This document shows, in pieces, positions 20,011-31,904 of a DNA stretch of 64,000 nucleotides; the first letter of the stretch is position 1; every line of letters begins with the position of its first letter. The notes beneath the pieces were generated by a model. It ran no database searches, was not told the DNA's origin, and saw nothing but the letters and a program-made list of their open reading frames with translations. The position numbers were made by a program, and so were the translations under genes. Source of the DNA: Ashinkailepas kermadecensis (taxonomy: Eukaryota > Arthropoda > Thecostraca > Neolepadidae); NCBI GenBank assembly GCA_034440615.1, contig JAOTOM010003694.1, positions 1-64,000 of the forward strand, written 5' to 3'.

Positions 20011-23000
20011 TTAGGTAAAAGCCAAAAACGGCTAGGTCGATATTCCTTTCCCGTCTCAGCTATTCCAGCAGGCCTGGGCCTCTCGATTACGGCACAGGCA
20101 GGGGAGATGAAGTTTGGCGTTCCGTAAGCCCCCAAGGATAGGACAGGCAGGGGATTTGAGGGTCTCCCGACCATGACCCCGGGCAGGATAGGTTAGAAAG
20201 ACGATAAGGGGGCCATCCCGACCGATTTGTGGCCCAGGACCACCTGTGGGGGTGCCCGCCAAATCGCAAGTTAGAGTATGCAGTCCTGGCAAGGCGTATG
20301 ACTCCTTTAATTGTAGGTATGTCGGCCATTATTACTCAAGCCCAGCATAAGACCATCAGAAACTAACGGAATGTCGCAGCCCAGTGTCACCGAGCCTTGA
20401 AGGCATTAAAGTAAATAGTATCATTCCCAACCAACAGTGTCGCGTCAGCCGGTCACAGTTGTGGGCATATGCACGGGTAATTTACGTTTAACTTTGGGCT
20501 AGAAAGCCCTAAGCAACGGTCTGAGGAAGTAAGACTCGCTGAATGCGCATGCACCACTGGAAGGGAAATTATCGGGCCAACACTTTTAATAGAGAGCGAA
20601 TGTTCGGAATGAAAGATGGAAATTAATGATTACGTGGGAGCATGCATGATGTAGTTATGGGTAGTTAAGGACCAGTGGGAGCTGTTGGAACTCTGCGTAC
20701 GCCTCTAGCTGTCAGAATCCATCGTTGCCAAAATTTGACCCAGGATAATTACCTAGGCCCTCAATTTGCCAGTCCGGTGACCCGTGGGAGCATGCAGGTG
20801 GATGACATGGAGGGAAACAAGCGGGGACTCTAACACTTAAAGAGGGCCCCGAAGCTGGACCAGGGCCGGTGACGGACGCATTTCCAACTCCAATGTCCGT
20901 CCATTACTCTTATGACCCCCCCTCCTAGGTCTCTCCAACCATGCGGCTCCTATATCCCTGGCGCCACGACCAAGCCAGGTTCACTCACGGATGGAAGTGG
21001 TGAAGTGAGAGATTTGACCTCGCTAAATATAAATTTGTTTAGGATAACGAGTTACGGGGCGCCGACAAGATGACTATACGAAGACACATATGATGACTGC
21101 ACAAACTACACCGTGGACTCGAGGCACACCGCTCGCTGTGGGCCGCCCCGGTTAGGGGCCGGCGGCACGCTGGAAGCGGGATCGGCGCGGGCCAGGGGAG
21201 CCGCCCGGCGCCCGTGAGCGTAGTAAAACATGGCCGCCGGCCGGCGGCCGTGCGGAAACTACTTTCTCAAGGTCGCTCCGAAGTCAAGGGCGCACCGCAG
21301 TAGACCAAGACGAAACATAACAACAGTGCCACCATTCAGACCGACCACTAAGACCGAACCACACCCGTAACCAATACCTAATATCCCATCCCCCTCAATA
21401 CCACTTCCCCCCCAACCACCACCCCTACCTACCCCCACCCCACCTACCCCTCCCCTCCCCATCCATCCCCCCACACCGACCCCGCCCCCGACCTCGCCGC
21501 CCTACACTTTCTCAAACTGAGGCGTGAATAGGTATCAGTGGGGAAAAGTAAGTGCAATATTTTGGGACAGGGGACGGACTAGTAAAATGCTTGATGGGCT
21601 ATGCCCGACACACAGCATCCTGCAAACGATTTTTTTTCTTTTTTTCAACTGGCACCGCTGGATCGGCCGTCGTCACATCTATCGCTGGGCTGCTTGTTTC
21701 GCCATCGCTGGAGCGACAGTAGTTGCTGAAGCAGCTGTGGTTAGGCTACTGGGACAGCTGTGACCGCTCGGGCAGTCGTCACTGCCAGGACGCTTGCTAT
21801 GGATGATAGGGGACGGAGCGAAAAGAAATTGCAACGAAAACTGATGCACAGTACGAAGGAGATGACAGGAGGGCCGTCACAGAGACAAGGATAATCACAA
21901 GGAGAACCACGGAGAGTGTCTGGAAGAGCAGAGTGACCGCGAGTGACTGAGAGAGCGGAGTCACAGAGAGTCACTGAGAAAGCGGAGTCACTCGATCGGG
22001 GCAGAGAGACCGAGTCATGGAGGCAGACGTGGAGAAGCGAGTTGAGAAGTGACGGACGGCTGGAGGGCGACCACTATCTACTACGTGAGTGCCGTCTGCT
22101 TGTCATGCTTTCCTCCTTCCAAACCGTGCGTCCCGGACCGACCTCATTTCCATTGCAACTACTGCCTCCTCTACCTCATTTCACTCGGCTGAAGGGAGCG
22201 ATCCATGCTATAGGGGACCAAATAGGTTCAATTATGTGGGCCAGGGTGTCGCGTACTGGAATAGAGCTGTGTCAGATGGTCAGCGGTGCGTGACTTAGGA
22301 GTGTTTATCGGTCGTAATGTCATGCTATGTACATAAATATAAATATATTCCATTAAGGATGGCAAATTTGTGATGGTATTAGCAGAGACAGGTGGCAGCT
22401 GTTCGGCAGTGACGGACAGGAAGAGCACTGAGAAGAACTGAATGAGAGTAAATTCGGAGTACAGCTTGGGATAACGGTCAGGAATAATGAACACAAATCG
22501 GTTACTATAATCAGCCAGGTAGGTCCCTTGGGTCGATGTGGTCTTACAGGATGGCAATCACTCGATCCGAGATCACACGTGTTGACAACTGTGCGTGAAA
22601 CAATCCCTGCCTTCCCATCCCCGTCAAATGCAATTGGCCCTCACACTAACAAGACTAAAACATTTGCATTATAGCCAAGCTACCCACCGAGGTGCATACT
22701 ATTTTCAAAATATAAACTTCAAGGGAACTCAAGGGATGCGCTCCAGCTTAGTGTTCAGTGGCGTAAATTTTCTCATGGGACAAATGTACATACAAAATAG
22801 CATTTCGGTCAAATAGCATTGACCGCTTAGCGGCCGCAGCCAGATGATACTCCGTAGAGATCAGCGCAAATCGAGAATGACGTCAGAAATACGACACTCC
22901 AGTAACTGTGACGATAGCGTAGTACAGTCTTCGGCGACCAGGTGGTCAGGGGGAGAGTATTTACGTCCGAGGCTGAATAGCGAGCCGTGCCTCGGGAGCT

Positions 23001-23134
23001 CGGGGGCACGCGTCGCGCCTTTTGCTCGGATAATGTCACCAGTAACCAATAGATAGACGTGGATAGTACGATGTGTACAAGAGTATGCACGGTATAATTA
23101 ACTCAGTCCCGACATCAGAAGTGATAATTAACCC
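20011..23134. other. No gene recognised; GC-rich and C-rich patches
   Basis: About 21120-21250 is very GC-rich (ccgccggccggcggccg). About 21330-21500 is almost pure C/A/T on one strand (ccctacctacccccacccc). At 21905-22020 words such as gcggagtcac and gagtgactgag recur. No open frame over 120 codons carries a recognisable domain, and no LTR pair was found by eye. Confidence 0.4.
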
Positions 23135-23806
23135 ATGATGGTTGGATATTTTCGTGGAATTAATTTACTATTATATAGTGAATTTATGAGCGTGACAGTC
23201 GACCTGGACAGTCCTCCCATGGACCAAACGTTCCCGAGTAATGGTAGTGAGAGTCCAAAGCAGTCTAAATTGTGCAGAATATTAATATTGCTGTATATGT
23301 TTGCGTTGGTTACATTCTTAACTGCGAAATGGAGCTATGAAATCAACACTTCAGAGGCATTACCTCAAACCGAATGGTTCTTTGACAGGCAGAAGCCCGC
23401 TAGCCTCTGTAATCCAGGGGCGCGGATGGGCTTCGAGCACGGTATGCATGTGAGGCCGCAGCGAGAGGTATTGCGTCCGTCCAGTCTGGCGCCGGACGGT
23501 AGGATAGAGGAAAAACACTGCCCGGTAATTAGTCCATCTCCGTTCTCTTTGTGGGGGGCACATATTATGCAGTTATTCGGAGAAGGAAAAGACAAGTTTG
23601 ACATGCCGAAAGCCTCGGAGCTGAAAGGGCAGGGCCGGGTATGCTACATAGACGATCAGGGCACGTGTACCCAACTTGGTAGGAATCCGTACCCACCAGT
23701 TAGATACGTAGGGCTGGTCGCACGTTTCCAGCGAATAGGGCCCGGCGAGGCGTCGACTGTTATAAGGTTAGGTAAGTCGGTCATAGGCACCAGAGCACTT
23801 ATATAG
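23135..23806 (+). CDS. Hypothetical type II membrane-protein-like ORF (223 codons)
   Basis: I do not recognise this protein. It opens with ATG at 23135, with further in-frame starts at 23186 and 23219. After a short polar N-terminus comes one hydrophobic segment at residues 48-64 (RILILLYMFALVTFLTAKW region), followed by an NTS glycosylation sequon at 71-73 and four cysteines (92, 129, 170, 178) in a hydrophilic C-terminal part. That layout would suit a single-pass membrane protein with its C-terminus outside. It is the longest non-repetitive frame in 20-25 kb and base composition is ordinary. It could be a fragment of a mobile element (for example an accessory ORF), an exon read through, or chance. 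No splice sites or neighbours help to decide. Confidence 0.3.
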   Translation: MMVGYFRGINLLLYSEFMSVTVDLDSPPMDQTFPSNGSESPKQSKLCRILILLYMFALVTFLTAKWSYEINTSEALPQTEWFFDRQKPASLCNPGARMGFEHGMHVRPQREVLRPSSLAPDGRIEEKHCPVISPSPFSLWGAHIMQLFGEGKDKFDMPKASELKGQGRVCYIDDQGTCTQLGRNPYPPVRYVGLVARFQRIGPGEASTVIRLGKSVIGTRALI

Positions 23807-25187
<1,381 letters not shown>

Positions 25188-25318
25188 TGACGAGCGAATG
25201 TGAGTGAATGTGGAGAACGAATGTGTGTTAGGTAGCTTTAAGAACCAGCGCGACCCGCATGGGGCTCAATGCAGGCATATATTCCGTGCGGTACATTGCA
25301 CAAAATGATGCTACTAGT

Positions 25319-25902
25319 CAGTAGCGCAACCAGGGGGGGGGCATGGGGCCATGGCCCCCCCGAAATTTTTTTGGGCCCGCTCCGAGCCAGGGGCCCGCGA
25401 AGCGGGCCCCTGGCTCGGAGTGGGCCACCCTACTCAGAGCCCTGGCTAGGGGCCCGCGAAGCGGATCTGTGGCTCGAATCAGGGGCCCTTTGAACCAACT
25501 GAAAATCTGTGGGCCCGTTTTAACCAGGGCCCGCCTCGAACCGGGGCCCATTTTGATTCAGGGGCCCGCATTGAACCAATAGCCCGCTTAGAACCAGGGG
25601 CCCGCTTCAACCTGGGGCCCTGTCTTGAACCAGGGGCTCTCTGGAACCAGGGTCCCGCTTCGAACTGGGCCCACTTTGATCCAGGGGCCCGCATTGAACC
25701 AATAGCCCGCTTAGAACCAGGGGCCCGCTTTTACCTGGGGCCCGCCTCGTTTTAGCTTTTACAAACATAGGGGCCCGCTCAAAAGTAAGTGCATGTTTTC
25801 CGCAGACTTTTTTAAAACATGAGGGGGGCCCGCTTGCGAGGGGGCCCGCTCTCCAACCCTGCCCCCCCCCCCCCCCGAACTGAAATCCTGGTTGCGCCAC
25901 TG
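25319..25902. mobile_element. GGGCCC-type non-autonomous transposon with 8-bp target duplication
   Basis: The ends are CAGTAGCGCAACCAGG and the near complement CCTGGTTGCGCCACTG. They are flanked by a perfect 8-bp duplication, ctactagt (25311-25318 and 25903-25910). The interior consists of degenerate units of about 20-35 bases containing aaccaggggcccgc. The ends, the duplication length and the lack of coding capacity fit a hAT-type MITE. This copy fixes the true ends of a class that recurs at 29030, 37397 and 42746 with gcgta/tacgc-type termini. Confidence 0.88.
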
Positions 25903-26438
25903 CTACTAGTTGCACCAGAAAAGCCCCAACTGGGGGCAAATCATTGAAACCATCATTGAAACAACAAATTAAATGCTAATTACGTTTTCAAATCCAATTT
26001 ATTATTTGTAAGCTAGTGAGTGGCACTCACTTTCATATACGGTGCTCCCAAAATTTTGACCTCGCACAACATAAATGCGTGTGAGGGAGGGTAGTTCACA
26101 CAACACCAAGCCGGCTGGGGTTGGGGAAAATGAACAAACACAACACCAACACATTGGAGCTAAAAGCCAAGGAGAGATTCAAACCAGTTTAGTTCTGGTT
26201 TTCTTTCACACAACCAGAGAGATAACCGCAACCACAGCCCCCCCCCCCCCCCCCATACACCCTACACCGCGTCGACGGCAGAGACCCCCTCCCCGCCCAC
26301 ACTTGCAAGCCTCAGGAGCATCACGATCCTTTCCGCTCTAGCTCTTAGGGGGCCTCGCAGTCCTAAACAGTCATTTGGGGCTAGCAATAACTTTTAGCTC
26401 TGAAACTGGTTCTCAGTATCCCCTAAAACCATCGCTAG

Positions 26439-26810
26439 CCTTTATAAGGGACTTCCTTTAGATCTCAGTGCCATGTTCTTCGTCCTGGGACCCCTTCCAT
26501 GCTTCTTGGACATCCCAGCCCAGTCCTCTAGCGCTCAGTGACCATTTTTAATCGTCAGTGGTCCTTTATAAGGGACTTCCTTTAGATCTCGGTGCCATGT
26601 TCTTCGTCCTGGGACCCCTTCCATGCTTCTTGGACATCCCAGCCCAGTCCTCTAGCGCTCAGTGACCATTTTTAATCGTCAGTGGTCCTTTATAAGGGAC
26701 TTCCTTTAGATCTCAGTGCCATGTTCTTCGTCCTGGGACCCCTTCCATGCTTCTTGGACATCCCAGCCCAGTCCTCTAGCGCTCAGTGACCATTTTTAAT
26801 CGTCAGTGGT
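26439..26810. repeat. Three 124-bp tandem copies, almost identical
   Basis: Units start at 26439, 26563 and 26687 with cctttataagggacttcctt. I saw only one difference between copies (a g for a in agatctcrgtgcc). The array lies inside a longer GGGCCC/ctcagtggccct-type repeat (26335-27010) that resumes after the Penelope relic at about 28260. Confidence 0.95.
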
Positions 26811-27059
26811 CCTCCCCGGCTGTTCGGGGCCCTTCCTTGTCGGAGACAATCTTTCTAGATTCAAGGGCTTTTTCTAGCTCTGATATTGGCCCTCAGTATC
26901 TATTCCTCACAGCCATCGTCAGCCTTTAGGACTCTCCTCATTTCTCCGGGGGCTCTGTTAGCTCTCAAGGGCCCTCTCAAGCTGCTATGGGCCCTTCCTA
27001 GTTATCGTTTAATACAACGAAGAATGGCTCTTAGATGCTCCTGGGTTTTGACATTGCGT

Positions 27060-28258
27060 GTAAAGAAAGCATACGACCTTCAATATACCAGGAGGTGCTG
27101 AGTTGACATCAAAAGTAACGTTACGGATTATACTTTATTAGGTACTAACGTTTCGCCGGGCCATCGTCAGGAGTGATATAAAAATGTCAAGTTAAGCAAT
27201 TGAAAAAAAGCACGCGAGAAAAAAGCGTGCAAAAGACACGTGGAATGCAGAAAAGCCTCCTCAGTGGTGCAGACACTTAAAGAAACTCCAAACCAGAAAC
27301 AAACTAGGTCAAGATAGAATCCTCTGAGGAAGCCCGAGCCGATGGTCCACATACATATCGATACATACACTCACGCACATATATAGACATAGATCCAATA
27401 TAACGCGTAATACATAGAATATAATTTATGTTTATGTAATTTAAGTGATATACCAAGACGTCGTTTGCGTGTTTAGTTGCGGCCGTAGATTACGTATGTG
27501 TAGAGATTCGAGGACCTTTAGATCAGCGTTGTCCCTGGCTGTTGCTAGAATTTCTACTTTGAAGTTTGTGTTAGTGTCGCTGTGTTCCATGTTATAATGT
27601 TTGTCGATCATGTGTTCGCCTAAAGGTGTGTATGCTCTTCGAAGTCTGGCATCTCCCAAGTGCTCATTGTACCTATCCCTGATACTGCGTTTGGTTTCAC
27701 CGACATAAAATATTCCAAGACAGCGGTTGCGTTATTTTATAAACTACGTTTTTTCGCGTGCATCTACCTTTGGCCCGTTGATGCAGGTGTGGCACGTTCT
27801 TCTACCAGCAGGGCATGGCGGAATTTCCAGGGCTGAGCGGACCAGGTAAGATTTCAGCGTAGGTCCGCTAGTCAGGCTACCCTAACATGGTTTAGATGAG
27901 ACGAACGGATGGCTGCGCAATATTCTATGTATTACGCGTTATATTGGATCTATGTCTATATATGTGCGTGAGTGTATGTATCGATATGTATGTGGACCAT
28001 CGCTCGGGCTTCCTCAGAGGATTCTATCTTGACGTAGTTTGTTTCTGGTTTGGGTTTTTTAGTGTCTGCACCACTGAGGAGGCTTTTCTGCATTCCACGT
28101 GTCTTTGCACGTTTTTTCTCGCGTGTTTTTTTCAATTGCTTAACTTGACATTTTTATATCACTCCTGACGATGGCCCCTGGCCGAAACGTTGAGTACCTA
28201 ATAAAGTATAATCCTTAACGTTACTTTTGATGTCAACTCAGCACCTCCTGGTATATTG
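27060..28258 (-). mobile_element. Penelope-like retroelement relic with inverted ends
   Basis: Two inverted arms of about 340 bp (27060-27419 and 27919-28258) surround a minus-strand fragment encoding the end of a Penelope-like polyprotein. The outer ends match the tails in the hairpin at 5701-5885. Inner landmarks are cctgacgatggcc with cgaaacgtt, typical of text upstream of the 3' end in several retroelements. The reverse-transcriptase part is missing, so this is 5'-truncated. The inverted arrangement of the ends is a known habit of this class. Confidence 0.8.
27441..27870 (-). pseudogene. GIY-YIG endonuclease end of a Penelope-like element
   Basis: Read on the minus strand, a cysteine motif (CPAGRRTCHTC) is followed after a frame change by VVYKITQPLSW, and after a second change by YVGETKRSIRDRYNEHLGD and then ILATARDN, LKVLESLHIRNLRPQLN. 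The Zn-binding motif, the Y...YVGET core, the R and H of the second motif, and the Glu of the LES segment are the GIY-YIG nuclease signature that ends canonical Penelope-like proteins. In a live element it nicks the target DNA. Two frame changes upstream show that this copy is dead. The open part is 27441-27659. Confidence 0.82.
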
Positions 28259-29032
28259 GTCATGTTTCTTTAATGTCTTCCTAGTTATCGACAGCTCTTG
28301 TGATTTTAAGAACATTCTAGCTCTGGGGATGGCCCTCAGTACTCCTCACAGCTGGAGCGACCGCCAACCGACAAATAATTGTGTTTTAATTTCTCAGGGG
28401 ACCTTGTTCATCCATTAGGGGCCGCTCTCAACCTCAAGACAATCCCAGTCCCAGTCCAGTCATTTCTGACCCTCGGGGAGCGTCTTCATCCCCCATGGCC
28501 TTCTCCTGCTTTTAGGGTCCCAGCATTGTTTTCAATATCCATGTCTAGCTCTCATCTTGGGGAATTTCCTCACTAGTCCTCGTGGGTCCTCACTAGTCAT
28601 CTTCAGCTCTTAGGGGTCCTGTTCATCCCTCAGTGGCCCTTTCAAACCGCAAGAGCATCCCAGACCTCTCTGACCCTCAGGCGCCTTGTTTATTCCTCAG
28701 TTGTTAGAGGCCCATTCCATTTGAGACCTATATATTGGCCCGAGGCCCTCTTCGTCAGCCCGAGAGCTCTTCAAACGATCCGGAGCACCCTCCGTCGATC
28801 TAGAAACCCTTTACGTTAGCCCAGCTAAGGGTCCTCAACATCTTCCCGAGGGCACTCTCCGTTGACTCGGGGCCCTCTCCATCAGCCCGGGATCCTTTTC
28901 GTCAGCCCGAAACCCTTTTCGTTGGTCCAGGGGCCATTCTGGATCCCTCAAGGCGGTGGTCCGGAAGGCCCCCCTCAAACACTCCAGGGTCGGAGGGCGG
29001 CTGCCCCTTCTCCCCCTGGCTACGCCACTGAT
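28259..29032. repeat. Degenerate GGGCCC-type repeat ending in ctggctacgccactg
   Basis: Units of about 30-40 bases such as gggccctctccatcagcccg and ctcttcgtcagcccgagag recur. The last bases, cccctggctacgccactg at 29013-29030, are the conserved end of this element class. Together with 26335-27010 it may be one element into which the Penelope element inserted. Confidence 0.6.
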
Positions 29033-29035
29033 ATA

Positions 29036-29103
29036 GACCCACGGACGACTCCCGGAGTAAATCGATACGGTCGCTGACGCACACAAGGCAGATCGATAAC
29101 ACA
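29036..29103. repeat. Left half of a 65-bp inverted pair
   Basis: Near-perfect reverse complement of 29534-29600 (gtaaatcgatacggtcgctg region). The pair brackets a long T-run and (TA)n tract. The adjoining GGGCCC element ends at 29030, right beside it. Confidence 0.8.
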
Positions 29104-29203
29104 CCACACTATACTTCAGCCATATTGCATGCATTGGTTACTAACACACAGGACACAAGCATGCCCGATCGCACAATGCATCACACACGGCCAGATCCTT
29201 GTC

Positions 29204-29403
<200 letters not shown>

Positions 29404-29533
29404 TGTATGTATGTGGACCTACGCAGGCATATTGAACCTGAAATGTCGGAATGTTGTTAGCTTTAACCATTTATATACGCATATATATTACGGGAGAGCT
29501 CTGCCAAGTAGGTGTGTGTGGAGCGATGTTCGG

Positions 29534-29600
29534 CGTGTTGTCGATCTGCCTTGTGTGCGTCAGCGACCGTATCGATTTACTCCCGAGTCGTCCGTGGGCG
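29534..29600. repeat. Right half of the 65-bp inverted pair
   Basis: Reverse complement of 29036-29103. It lies at the upstream edge of the GC-rich ORF. Confidence 0.8.
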
Positions 29601-29918
29601 GTGACGTCAGCCGCCTGGCAGAGCTCCAGCGGTGGCGCAGCCCGCCAGCCCGCCACCAGTTTCAACCTCAGCCGCCCGATGCTGGTGTGCCTGCCGCGCT
29701 CGTGCGTGTCCGACGCCGACTTCGAGCTGCGCCGAGAGCTGGTGGATGGGTCGCACAGCGGCAAGATGCGTCGCGGCAGTCTGTTCGCCTCGATCGCGCG
29801 AGCCGTCGCCGTCGAGCTGGAGACGGCGCCGCCCACCGAACCGGTGGCCACCGCCTACCATCTCTTCCACGACGAGGTCAGGGTCACGCGTGCCTTCCTA
29901 CAGATGTGTGTCTACTGA
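29600..29918 (+). CDS. Unassigned GC-rich open region, possibly one exon
   Basis: I do not recognise the product. The local GC content and strong third-position G/C resemble the CRAT exons at 52.7-54.7 kb and differ from the AT-rich surroundings. In the frame that is open from 29451 to 29918 the protein includes [20 protein letters not shown], then [13 protein letters not shown] and [12 protein letters not shown] candidate acceptor is gtggcgcag|cccgcc near 29640 and a candidate donor is GACGAG|GTCAGG near 29877, which would bound an exon of about 240 bases. All three plus-strand and two minus-strand frames are partly open, as expected for GC-rich DNA, so the frame is not proven. It may equally be part of a repeat. 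Confidence 0.3.
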
Positions 29919-30609
29919 GGGAGTAGGCTGTTGTGACGTAAAAAGGCTGCTGTGAGTAGAGTACACAGGGGCGTAGACTTTCACAGCGAAAGGTATGGCA
30001 ACAACCTTACAAAAATATGTGGCATTCCACTCTCATATCACCTGAAGATAAATTCTTCTTCAGTATAAAAATAAAAATCTTGATTGGCAATATCATGCCT
30101 ATCATCACCGTCGGTAATGTCGTTTGTAGACGCACACCTTTGCTGCATTTATAGAAGATGCCTTCATGTTCCTCATGCATACGCAGCAGCATAGGATGTG
30201 TTAGGTTTATGTACAAGGCGCGCGAACATAAATACCAGGGCAGTCAGAGGCTAGCAGGAACTTAGGAGCACGAGCCAGGGCTAGGCATGCATTGGCATGC
30301 CGTGTGTGTGGATGTGGTCTCTGCAACAAACCCAATCCAATAATAGGTCGCACAGACAGCATCCAAAGCAATGCGCGAAACAAGTCGTGCGGGTTTACGT
30401 GATGGACGTTGATTACGCACATTCACGGCAACTACTTCGACAGGCCATTACTTTATACAAACTCAGCAATTAAGTCAAGGTGAGCAAGCTAGCAATTAGC
30501 AGTCTATATTCAGCATCCAGCGAACAGCATCCCATCTGTCAGCCACACCAATCACCGGTGTAGACATAAACGTACCAAAAGTGTTCCAACTCCGCCGGTG
30601 ATGGATGTT

Positions 30610-30770
30610 GGTTGGTTATTGGTTTTACGACACGTCGACTGTTGAGTCATTTAGCGTCGCCAATCTCTCACGCCGATTGGTCGCGGGCGAAGAGTAGCGA
30701 CAGGTGAGACTCGAACCCACAATCTTTCGATTGTGAGACGAGCATCTTACCCCTAGACCACTCGTCCCCA
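30610..30770 (-). mobile_element. tRNA-derived SINE, copy 2
   Basis: Minus-strand copy of the same SINE as at 12075. The perfect 13-bp target duplication ggtgatggatgtt lies at 30597-30609 and 30771-30783. Box A and box B are intact in the tRNA-like head at the right-hand side. Confidence 0.93.
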
Positions 30771-30783
30771 GGTGATGGATGTT

Positions 30784-31904
30784 ATGAAGCAATCAGCACA
30801 CCTGACATGCCATCAAATTACTGATTATCATGCACCTTTACATCATGCATTTTTCATTAACTGAAGCAGAGAATAACACATATAACTTGCAACACCCTCC
30901 CCATCATGTTCACATGGAACGCAAAGAATTTCGTGCTACTCGAGTCGAGGGAAGAAAGCACGCTACACAAGAAGAAAAATAGCTTATTGATAGCTAATAT
31001 TTCCTCGCTTTTAGTTAAACCATGTGGGGTACCAACCGGCAGCCTGTAATCAACAGATCACCACCAATCACGGATGCAATGATGAGTAGCCCCACACTAT
31101 ACTTAAGCCATATTGCATACATTGGTTACTCACACACAGGACACAAGCATGCCCAATCGCACAATGCATCACATACAGCCAAACCCGTGCCTTCGGTGGC
31201 ACCCGACTCATGCATCAGCAACACGCGCGCTTCGTCGGTACGGCAGAGGCGGGAGCCACCCACACACGCGCCTCGCGATACGCCATACAGACGTCAGTAT
31301 CACGCGTGCAGCATGGCACGCCACACGAGTCCCATGGTGCACCACTAACATCCCGTGTCAGGGCCTTATCTAACATGTTAACTAGGTGGGATGCGTCCCA
31401 CCTTGTGCCGTGAAATCTCACCTAGTGGAGTGAAAGAATCCCACCTAGTCAAAGGGAGATTCAATGGAGAAAGCAACCAAAAAGAAACCTCCGCATAGTT
31501 TCTGTACCGGAAGTGGTTATCTTCCTTGGAAAGGTGCATTTTCACCCATAAAAAAGTAAGTTGGCAGCGCCTATACAGAGATCAAAGCAACGAGGAAGGC
31601 TCAAATGTGAATTGTTTTTGTTAAAAAAATCCATGCTACAAAGCCAGCAGTTGGGTCTATTAACGGTGGTATTACAGAAACATGACCTAGATATTTACGC
31701 ACACCATGGAAGAGCGGAACGAAGCGACCCAGGCCGCGAGACATGAGTGACGAGAGCTATATATTAATTTGCGGTCTTTTCTTCAATGTTGCTTAAATGA
31801 AGAGACAGAGGAAGCTTGATGCATTTATTAAAAAAAACAAGGTGTAGGTGGTGTGGAATGTTGATCGGTTTTCCTCCCCCAGGCGACACTACCCCCTTCC
31901 CCGG
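30784..31904. other. No gene; short dispersed duplication
   Basis: 31090-31190 repeats 29105-29205 (cacactatacttaagccata; acacaggacacaagcatgcc; cgcacaatgcatcacaca). From 31380 to 31450 the word cacctagt is repeated. The overlapping short frames have no domain. Confidence 0.5.

Noticed and set aside
25319..25902. Protein-coding frames of 70-110 codons
   Set aside because: They are translations of the GGGCCC units inside a transposon with clear ends and target duplication.
26439..26810. CRISPR array
   Set aside because: The repeats are contiguous 124-bp tandem units without spacers, in eukaryotic-type DNA.
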